DNA of 23,185 nucleotides from CAYMRB01 sp964392615 (GTDB lineage: Bacteria > Planctomycetota > UBA8108): positions 1-23,185 of the forward strand of contig CAYMRB010000114.1 in NCBI GenBank assembly GCA_964392615.1, read 5' to 3'. The translations under genes and the position numbers were made by a program. Every line of letters starts with the position of its first letter. Position 1 is the first letter of the stretch. The notes under the pieces were generated by a model. The model was not told the origin of the DNA. It did not search any database and saw only the letters and a program-made list of their open reading frames with translations. This document shows, in pieces, positions 16,709-23,185 of the stretch.

Positions 16709-17947
16709 GTGAACCTGCCTATCGCATGGATCAACGAAGAGCCGATCCGGGACTACCTCAAGGAGGCGATGTGGATCGGCATCCTGCTCGCTGCCGCCAT
16801 CGCTTCGTTCGCACTCGTGCGCTGGGTGTTGCTGCCCCTCCTGCGCCGAGTCTCCAAAAAGAGCGCCACGGAATGGGACGACATCCTCCTCGACTCGGCG
16901 CTCCTGCGGCGCTTGTCGTACCTAGCGCCGCTGTACGTCGTCCACACCGGTGTCGCACACTTCTTCGAGGAGGCGCCGTGGAGCGCCCCCGTGCAGAAAG
17001 TCGCGGCTCTGCTGATGGTCCTGGTCGGCACCCTGGCCGTCAGCGCGCTTCTGAACGCGGTCGATCGCATCTATCGCACGTTCGACGTCGCCAGGCACCG
17101 TCCGATCAAGGGCTACCTGCAGATCGCGAAGATGGTCGTCTTCGCGTTCGGAGGTGTCATCCTGCTAGCGTTGATCTCGGGCCAATCCATCGGCTACTTC
17201 GTGGGTGGCCTCGGCGCCATGACCGCCGTGCTGCTCCTGATCTTCAAGGACACGATCTTGTGCCTCGTCGCCTCCGTTCAGCTCACGCAGAACGACATGC
17301 TGCGCGTCGGCGATTGGATCGAGATGCCGGGCCAGAAAGCCGATGGCGACGTGATCGACATCGCCCTACACACCGTCAAGGTGCAGAACTGGGACAAGAC
17401 CGTCACGACGATCCCGACCTCCAAGCTCATCCAGGACTCCTTCAAGAACTGGCGCTTCATGCCGGAGGCCGGCGGTCGTCGAATCAAGCGTTCGCTGGCA
17501 ATCGACATGGCGACGGTCCGGTTCCTGACCGACGAGGAAATCGACCGCTTCTCCCGTTTCGCGCCGCTCTCCGACTACATGAAGGGAAAGGTCGACGAGC
17601 TCGCCGGTCACAACGAGAAACACTCGCCAGGGCCGGAACTCAAGGGGGACCCGCGGCGGCTGACGAACATCGGCACGCTGCGCGCGTACGTCGAGCACTA
17701 CCTGAAACATCATCCGCACCTGCACCAGTCCGGCATGACGCTGCTCGTGCGCCAGCTGCAGCCGACGCCGCGCGGCCTGCCGCTGGAGATCTACACGTTC
17801 ACGAACGACACCGCATGGGTGCGCTACGAGGCGATCCAGGCGGACATCTTCGACCACATCCTTGCCAAGCTCCCCGAGTTCGGATTGCGCGCATTCCAGG
17901 AGCCGACGGGCGAAGACGTGAGGAACTCCTATGATTCGGCTTCCTAG
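16709..17947 (+). CDS. ybdG: YbdG/MscM-type mechanosensitive channel (MscS superfamily)
   Basis: The 412 residues compare with 415 in E. coli YbdG and match it from end to end. Shared stretches include GLGAMTAVLLLIFKDTILCLV (pore helix), NDMLRVGDWIEMP, DGDVIDIALHTVKVQNWD, TTIPTSKLIQDSFKNW, GGRRIKRSLAID, RRLTNIGTLRAYVEHYL, PLEIYTFTNDTAWVRYE and QADIFDHILAKLPEFGLR. The N-terminal half holds about five membrane helices and the C-terminal half is the cytoplasmic vestibule. YbdG is a miniconductance channel that opens under hypo-osmotic membrane tension and releases solutes. The GTG start at 16709 has AAGGA about ten bases upstream inside the TPR gene. The 3' end overlaps the next gene by 17 bases. 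Co-transcription with an exported TPR protein and an acylase suggests an envelope role. Confidence 0.93.
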   Translation: MNLPIAWINEEPIRDYLKEAMWIGILLAAAIASFALVRWVLLPLLRRVSKKSATEWDDILLDSALLRRLSYLAPLYVVHTGVAHFFEEAPWSAPVQKVAALLMVLVGTLAVSALLNAVDRIYRTFDVARHRPIKGYLQIAKMVVFAFGGVILLALISGQSIGYFVGGLGAMTAVLLLIFKDTILCLVASVQLTQNDMLRVGDWIEMPGQKADGDVIDIALHTVKVQNWDKTVTTIPTSKLIQDSFKNWRFMPEAGGRRIKRSLAIDMATVRFLTDEEIDRFSRFAPLSDYMKGKVDELAGHNEKHSPGPELKGDPRRLTNIGTLRAYVEHYLKHHPHLHQSGMTLLVRQLQPTPRGLPLEIYTFTNDTAWVRYEAIQADIFDHILAKLPEFGLRAFQEPTGEDVRNSYDSAS

Positions 17948-20330
17948 ATTCGCGAGCCGACGGCTCGCCGTTCTCGTCGCGCTGGTCTCGTCGGTCAGCC
18001 TGGAATCAGCAGCCACCGCTCGAGACGGTGTCGCCGACTACGGCAAGGTCGAGCTGATTCGCGACCGATGGGGCACGCCGCACGTCTTCGCGGCTACCGA
18101 CGCCGGTGCGTTCTACGGACTCGGCCAGGCGACCGCGGAGGACCGCGGCTTCCAGATGCACTACGCGCTGCGCGTCATCCAGGGCCGCCTCGCGGAGGTC
18201 GTCGGCGATGTGCAGAAGACGCGACGCCGCGACACGTCGATCGACAGCGACCGCAAGATGCGCACGTTCGGGTTTCACCGCGTTGCGAAGAAACGCGCTC
18301 GGGAGCTCGACGCCGAGAGTCGCGCGCTGCTCGACGCGTACTGCCGTGGCGTCAACGATTGGTTCCGCGACCATCGCGACGATCGGCCGGAGCTCTTCGC
18401 ACGGCTCGGCCTCGAGATCGAGCCGTGGACCCCGGCCGACTGCATCGCATCGTGGTGGCACATCGCGCAGTTCTTCGGCACGGACGGCACGCGCGACCTG
18501 CTCGCGTGGCGCCGCGCCACCGGCGACGGACCGCGACCGCCGGGCAATACGCGACCACCCGACGCGACTGACGCGACCGCCGTCGTGCAGGAGTCCGACG
18601 TCGATGCATCATGGGTACGCGAGGTTCGCGCGTTCGCGGTGAAACACGGCATCATCGAGGCGACACCGAAGACGCCAGGGGAGCCGGGACCGAAGTTCAG
18701 CCATGCGTGGGTCGTCGGGCGCGACCGCACCACGACAGGATCGGCCGTGCTCGTCAGCGATCCGCAGACCATCGTCGGCAACCCGTCGCTCTTCTACGAA
18801 TTCCACATCCGCGGCAAGACGTTCGACGCGCGCGGGATCGGCGTGGCCGGCAGCCCGATCGTGCTGATCGGCTGGAACCGCCGCGTCGCGTGGGGCATGA
18901 CGGCACTCGGCGCCGACCAGGCCGACCTCTTCCGCCTCGAGACGGATCGCGCTCACCCCGGGAAGTACCGCTCCGACGGCGAGTGGCGCGACATGCGCAC
19001 GCTGCGAGAGGAGATTCGCGTCAAAGGAGGCCGGCCGCGACGGCTCGACGTCCGCCTCACCCACCTCGGCCCGGTCGTCACCGAGTTCTGCTTCGCGCGC
19101 CCCGGCGATCCGCAGGTAGCGCTGCGACGCGTCCCGCTGTGCGATACGGGCCGTCACACGTTCTCGGCGTCGCTGGCGATGCTGCGCTCTCGCAATGTGC
19201 GCGAGTTCCTCGCCGCGCTGGACGGCTGGCGATTCCCGTCCGCCAATGTCGTGTTCGGCGACGCAGCCGGCGACATCGGCTACTCGGTCGTGGGGGCCAT
19301 GCCCGTGCGCTCCGCGCTCGCTCTCCAAGCCGGTCGAGACGCCCACGACGGCTCGGCGGCGAAGTTCGGCTGGCAGCGATTCGTTCCGCAGCGTCTGTTG
19401 CCGCACGTGATGAACCCCGCAGCGGGCGCGATCCTGTCGGCGAACCACCGCCCGGTCGCGTCGTTCTATCCGATCCCGATCGGCATCGTCACGGGAGCGG
19501 GTGGCGACACGATCCGCTCGTGGCGTCTGCGCGAGTTGCTGGCGGCGAAGAAGAAGTTCACGCCGCGCGACGTGCTCGACGTCCACTTCGATTCGGTCAA
19601 TCCGGTGCGGCGCGAGGTCGTCCGCCTCGGCTTCCATCTGCTCGACACGTTGAAGCGGAATCTCTCCCTCGACGCGATCGCGGCGCTCGCACACCTCGAG
19701 AAGTGGTACGAATCGGGCGCGTCGGTCGACTTGAACCAACCCGGTGCCGCGCTCGCGCTGGAGATGGACACGTCGTTCCGCTTCGTGAACACGCCGCTGA
19801 CGGAACGCCACGGTGGCGGACTGTCCGGGCTCGCATCGTTCCTCACCGACACTGCTGCGCGCATCGTCAAGGATCCGAAGGCGCCGCTGGATACGATCGA
19901 GGAGGAATTCGTCGACAACGCGCTTGCCCAAGCCTGGCGGCGCGCCAACCAGCTTTGGGGACCGGATGTCGAGCGTTGGGACGAGCGGGCTCGCGCGCGC
20001 GTGCGGCAGCGCAAGCTCGGGTACTACGCGAGCCTCGACGGTTTCGGCTCGCTCGATCCGTCACGCGACGTGCAGGTGCCTGGGCTCGGGTGCGTCGATG
20101 GCAACACGATCCGGTCGCAGGGCGCGCAGGCCTACACGCAGTGGGTGCCGCTCCACGACATCGACACGGCGCAGTCGCTGTTGCCGATCGGCGCGTCGGA
20201 GCGCATCGACGACCCGAGCCGCCTCTCGTCCTACGCCGATTGGGAGAAGGGCGTGCTACACCCGGCGCCGCTGTCGCGCACAGCGGTGGAGAAGATCGCG
20301 CGCTCGCGGCGCGTCGTGTCCAGCCCCTGA
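17931..20330 (+). CDS. Penicillin acylase family Ntn hydrolase
   Basis: The 799-residue precursor has a signal peptide (about 1-30) and is likely periplasmic. The alpha-chain motif VELIRDRWGTPHVFAATD (40-57) and GQATAEDRGFQMHYAL are typical of the family. The expected autocleavage site and nucleophile is Ser257 in KFSHAWVVGRDRTTTG, comparable to TSNMWVIG of E. coli penicillin G acylase. A matching VSDPQ and GWNRRVAWGMT follow, with Asn in ILSANHRP further on. Members cleave amide-linked acyl groups: side chains of beta-lactams, acyl-homoserine lactones or other amides. The substrate here is unknown. The start ATG 17931 has GAGGAAC upstream and overlaps the channel gene, indicating translational coupling. 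It ends 12 bases from the convergent murD2 stop. Confidence 0.92.
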   Translation: MIRLPRFASRRLAVLVALVSSVSLESAATARDGVADYGKVELIRDRWGTPHVFAATDAGAFYGLGQATAEDRGFQMHYALRVIQGRLAEVVGDVQKTRRRDTSIDSDRKMRTFGFHRVAKKRARELDAESRALLDAYCRGVNDWFRDHRDDRPELFARLGLEIEPWTPADCIASWWHIAQFFGTDGTRDLLAWRRATGDGPRPPGNTRPPDATDATAVVQESDVDASWVREVRAFAVKHGIIEATPKTPGEPGPKFSHAWVVGRDRTTTGSAVLVSDPQTIVGNPSLFYEFHIRGKTFDARGIGVAGSPIVLIGWNRRVAWGMTALGADQADLFRLETDRAHPGKYRSDGEWRDMRTLREEIRVKGGRPRRLDVRLTHLGPVVTEFCFARPGDPQVALRRVPLCDTGRHTFSASLAMLRSRNVREFLAALDGWRFPSANVVFGDAAGDIGYSVVGAMPVRSALALQAGRDAHDGSAAKFGWQRFVPQRLLPHVMNPAAGAILSANHRPVASFYPIPIGIVTGAGGDTIRSWRLRELLAAKKKFTPRDVLDVHFDSVNPVRREVVRLGFHLLDTLKRNLSLDAIAALAHLEKWYESGASVDLNQPGAALALEMDTSFRFVNTPLTERHGGGLSGLASFLTDTAARIVKDPKAPLDTIEEEFVDNALAQAWRRANQLWGPDVERWDERARARVRQRKLGYYASLDGFGSLDPSRDVQVPGLGCVDGNTIRSQGAQAYTQWVPLHDIDTAQSLLPIGASERIDDPSRLSSYADWEKGVLHPAPLSRTAVEKIARSRRVVSSP

Positions 20331-20342
20331 GAGGCGCGGCGA

Positions 20343-21729
20343 TCAGAGCGCCTCGACGCAGCGCCGGAACTCCGCCGCGCGCTCGCGGTAGTCGCCGAAC
20401 TGGTTGAAGCTCGGCGCGGCCGGGCTGAGGACCGCGAGCTGCCCCGCGGGCGTCACGTCCGCGGCGATCGATACGGCTTCCGCCATCGAGCCGCACTCGT
20501 GACAGCTCGGCGAAGAGTCGCGCCAGCCGCCGCGGCGGACCGCGGCGGGGCCGGTCGCGCCCGGGTGCGGGAGCGCCCCCCCCGGCCGCCCACACCACCG
20601 CCCGAGCGGCGGCGGTGACGTTCGAGCCCGTGTCCGGCAGCGCGACGACGTGACTCACACTCGACCGCAGGATCGCGTCGGCGAGCGCGTCGTAGTCGTA
20701 GAAGCCGCGGTCGTGCCCGCCGACGATCAGCGTCCCCAACTGCGGTGTGAGAGCGCCGAGCGCCTCGATCGTCGCTTCGGGGATTGTCGACAGCGAGTCA
20801 TCGATCCACACGACCTCCCGTCGCGTCGCGATGCGGCTCAGGCGGTGTTCGAGAGGACGAAACGCCTCGAGCGCCTCGATGCACGCCGCCTCCGCCGCGC
20901 CGAGGTCGATCGCCGCACGAAACGCGAGAGCCGCATTCAGCGTGTTGTGGCGCCCCGGGATCTGCAGTCGAGCTGCGGGCGCGTCCCCGATGCCGCACGG
21001 CAACAACTGACCCGAGCCGCTGGCCGCGATCGCCGCAGCGCCGTCGGACTCGGCGTTGAAGTACGCCAGCGCGTCGTCCTCCTGCAGCGCGAAGAGCCGC
21101 GACTTCGCCCTGCGATAGGCGTCGACGCTACCGTGCCAGTCGACATGCTCGCGGAAGAACGACGTAACGAGTCCGATCTGCGGCGCCGCCTGCAGATCCT
21201 CGAGCTGGTAGCTGCTGAGCTCGAGGACGAACACATCGTCCGACCCGATCGCGCTCCCTAGCTGGCCGATTGCCGGCGTCCCGATGTTTCCCGCGAGCCG
21301 GCTTCGCAGCCCGGCCTCCGCAAGCTGCGCGTGCAGCAGCGACGAGGTCGTGCTCTTCCCCTTCGTTCCCGTGACGCCGACGACCGTGGCACCGCGAGCC
21401 TTCGCCTCGGTCAGGAAGACACCGGTCGGCGTCGTGACGCGATCCCGCACGCGATCCAACTCCTCGGTGAAGCGAACACCCGGGGAGCGCAGGATGACGT
21501 CAAAGCGCTCGAGATCGCGCAAGTAGTCGTCGCCGCTCAGCGCTTCCACATCGCCGGCATCGACGACCGCGCTGTCCATCACGGTCACGTCCGGAGCGGT
21601 GAACGACCGCTGCAGCAGATTGACCGTCGCACTTCCCTCGCGGCCGAACCCGACGACGCAGATCCGCTTGTCCTCGAGATCGCCCCAGCGAACCGGAGCC
21701 GGGCGAGAGCGTGCGCGTGTGACGGTCAT
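20343..21729 (-). CDS. murD2: MurD2-type UDP-MurNAc-L-alanine--L-glutamate ligase (frameshifted)
   Basis: A Mur ligase that should attach glutamate to UDP-MurNAc-L-Ala using ATP in the cytoplasm. Motifs: GTKGKSTT (121-128), ELSSYQLEDL (170-179), EHVDWHGSVDAYRRAK, HNTLNAALA, FRPLEHRL and GGHDRG. The usual MurD NDSKATN motif reads DDSLSTIPEAT here, which with the adjacent murL points to the MurD2 subgroup that uses L-Glu. After about residue 383 the frame is lost at the eight-base homopolymer 20576-20583; the uninterrupted frame runs on as nonsense to 19867. Removing one base restores a C-terminus with LSPAAPSFNQFGDYRERAAEF and a stop at 20343, for 461 residues, the family's normal length. ATG 21729 overlaps the murL stop by four bases, with GGAG upstream. 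Either an assembly error or a true mutation. Confidence 0.87.
20576..20583. repeat. C8 homopolymer at the murD2 frameshift
   Basis: Eight C on the plus strand read as eight G in murD2. Seven G would give GCC GGG GGG GCG CTC and join the two coding halves in frame. It is therefore the most likely place of the one-base insertion. Confidence 0.85.
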
Positions 21730-23066
21730 TGCGACTCCGCCACGACCGGGGCCGGCTCACTTGCAGCTTCCCGCAGGAACATCTCGACCGCGACGGCCGA
21801 ACGGTACTCGGGCCTCTCCGCCAGGAGGTGGAACGCGGCCGCCGTCTCGCGCCGCGAGGCGACGCACTCGAACGGCTTCGTCGGCGTCAGTCCGAGAAGG
21901 GCGCGATACGTGTCGACGAGGTCCGGATCGTCGACGAGCGATCGCCCGAAGAGCTCTTCCATCTCCGGCGGATCGAGGAACGGAGCGAACGACACGAATG
22001 CCGACGCGCACTTCGGACAGCGACCGCACCAGCGGGAAGCCGTCAGCTCACGCACGCGAGGCTCGCCGATGCGCCAGTTCGTGTTACAGCTCGTCACGAG
22101 GGCGATGGAGTCGCGATAGCGCGACGCGAGTGCCGCGCAGATCTCCACACTGCCAAGCGCTCGCAGCGGATTGAGGATCTCGACCGCGGCGCCGACGTCG
22201 TCGCGCGCATGCGCGCGAAAGGCCGTCTCGAACGCTGCCGTCTTGCTCCACTGATGATTGACGGCACGGTCACCGCGATACGCGTTCGGCTCGTCGGCGT
22301 CCTTCTCGTTGCTCATGCAGAGCGCATCGTAGCCGTGCGCCGCGGAGTAGAGGAGGGCGACGAACGCGATGAACGCGGTCACGGGAACATGTCCGTTGAG
22401 CGCTCCAGCGGCGTTGAGCTCGAAGAGAACCGACGAGAGCCGCCGTTCGACTTCGACGAGCGGGAAGTCGAGGTCGCTCGCGATGCGCCGGATCAGCGGG
22501 TGCGGTCCGACGCGAAACAGCGTCACGTCGTGCCCCTCCTCGCGCAGCATCTGAGCGGTCAGAATCGAATCCTTGCCACCGCCGAACGGCAGCAGCACGC
22601 GACGCGAGAGGGCGGCGCGCTCCGCATCCGGCGCCGCGGCATCGACCGCGTCAGCGTCTTCCGAGACCGGCACGAAGCGCGCTAGATCGCCCGAGGAGAC
22701 GCGATCGCTGTTCCTGAAGACAAACTCCGCGAGTCCGTCGTGGTACACCGAGTCGAAGAACGCGGCCTGTCGCGCCGTCAGTCGGTGTGGTCCCAGGTCG
22801 AAGCTGCCGGGGCACTCGGTCTTGTAGTAGCTGGCGCCGGCGACAATGTGGAGGCCTCGCAACGCGCGCTGGAACTGCGGCGAATCCGTCGTGGCGAACG
22901 GCTCCGGAAACCCGAGCTCCTCGCGAAAGGCGATCGCTTCGCCCGGGCCGCCGTCGAGCCGGTAATCCAGCTGCACCGTCGTGCCGCAGCGATCGACGCC
23001 AGCGCCGTGAAACGCGAACGATCGATGCCGACGGCGTCTGTGCTCTTCCATTCTTCTTCTCTTCAC
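21726..23066 (-). CDS. murL: MurL-type UDP-MurNAc-L-Ala-L-Glu epimerase
   Basis: MurL epimerises the terminal L-Glu of UDP-MurNAc-L-Ala-L-Glu to D-Glu in an ATP-dependent reaction, completing the alternative D-Glu route described in Xanthomonas. The 446 residues fit the family length (about 450). Visible features are a PP-loop-like FGGGKDS (161-167), NGHVPVTAFIAF (224-235), MSNEKDADEPN (251-261), VNHQWSK (269-275) and a Cys cluster CGRCPKC (347-353). The GTG at 23066 has GGAGG ten bases upstream; ATG 23051 is the alternative and would drop five basic residues. The gene overlaps the downstream murD2 by four bases. The PP-loop plus Cys cluster could suggest a QueC-like enzyme, but the length, the SNE and NHQ motifs and the ligase neighbour favour MurL. 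Confidence 0.87.
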   Translation of the reverse strand: MKRRRMEEHRRRRHRSFAFHGAGVDRCGTTVQLDYRLDGGPGEAIAFREELGFPEPFATTDSPQFQRALRGLHIVAGASYYKTECPGSFDLGPHRLTARQAAFFDSVYHDGLAEFVFRNSDRVSSGDLARFVPVSEDADAVDAAAPDAERAALSRRVLLPFGGGKDSILTAQMLREEGHDVTLFRVGPHPLIRRIASDLDFPLVEVERRLSSVLFELNAAGALNGHVPVTAFIAFVALLYSAAHGYDALCMSNEKDADEPNAYRGDRAVNHQWSKTAAFETAFRAHARDDVGAAVEILNPLRALGSVEICAALASRYRDSIALVTSCNTNWRIGEPRVRELTASRWCGRCPKCASAFVSFAPFLDPPEMEELFGRSLVDDPDLVDTYRALLGLTPTKPFECVASRRETAAAFHLLAERPEYRSAVAVEMFLREAASEPAPVVAESQ

Positions 23067-23118
23067 TCGCGCTCGGCCTCCACGCGGCGAGGGGCACCGC
23101 TCGGACCATCAACGGGTG

Positions 23119-23124
23119 ATGATA
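23119..23124 (-). promoter_or_regulatory. Possible -10 element for murL
   Basis: On the minus strand TATCAT is a 5/6 match to the -10 consensus and would give a leader of about 45 bases before GTG 23066. A -35 at the right distance reads TTTTCC, a poor match. Low confidence. Confidence 0.3.
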
Positions 23125-23185
23125 GCGAAACGAGCCGCGCCGGAAAAGGGGGCGTGTGAGCCCGACACCGACTCCGACAGCCACC

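Noticed and set aside
18609..19931. A 440-codon minus-strand frame inside the acylase gene
   Set aside because: It is antisense to a clear Ntn hydrolase and has no recognisable domain.
19867..20342. C-terminal part of the uninterrupted 620-codon murD2 frame
   Set aside because: It is nonsense sequence antisense to the acylase gene that follows the frameshift. The real ligase C-terminus is in another frame and ends at 20343.

Overview
This is a high-GC bacterial chromosome segment with about a dozen well-supported protein genes and no RNA gene, insertion sequence or CRISPR that I could see. Several features suggest a planctomycete-like organism (phylum Planctomycetota or a similar lineage, probably environmental). 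They are a large secreted CotH/lamin-tail protein ending in a dockerin-like pair of calcium loops with a Cys-rich tail, a CRTAC1-type FG-GAP/ASPIC-UnbV secreted protein, a cupredoxin lipoprotein and an FHA-containing membrane protein. This placement is inference from protein style, because no marker gene allows a firm call.

Layout. Positions 1-672 hold the N-terminal part of a cupredoxin-type lipoprotein on the minus strand. After a 734-base gap, a plus-strand infA (1407-1733) encodes IF-1 with an unusual Arg/Gly-rich N-terminal tail. It converges on a 1231-residue secreted CotH protein (1834-5529, minus). Next are a small RRM RNA-binding protein (6050-6301, minus) and, divergently across 519 bases, a short RecQ helicase (6821-8245, plus). 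A hexanucleotide tandem repeat separates recQ from a convergent nikR (8319-8735, minus). A beta-CASP metallo-beta-lactamase RNase-like protein (8937-10328, plus) is divergent from nikR. It converges within 3 bases on an FHA-transmembrane-CAP protein (10332-13118, minus), which is followed by the CRTAC1-like protein (13339-15060, minus).

The right third has two operons facing each other. On the plus strand, a secreted TPR protein (15241-16707), a YbdG/MscM-type mechanosensitive channel (16709-17947) and a penicillin-acylase-family Ntn hydrolase (17931-20330) are packed with a 1-base gap and a 17-base overlap, so they are probably co-transcribed. On the minus strand, murL (21726-23066) overlaps murD2 (20343-21729) by four bases (ATGA).

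The murL-murD2 pair is the most notable system. In Xanthomonas, MurD2 adds L-Glu to UDP-MurNAc-L-Ala and MurL then epimerises that residue to D-Glu, an alternative to the glutamate racemase plus MurD route of peptidoglycan synthesis. The murD2 reading frame is broken by one extra base in a homopolymer at 20576-20583. The correct C-terminus is present in the other frame, so this is either a sequence error or a real slippage mutation.

Other items worth a second look are the IF-1 tail, the FHA-TM-CAP fusion, the RecQ that lacks the zinc-binding, winged-helix (RQC) and HRDC regions, and small repeats and palindromes in several promoter regions.
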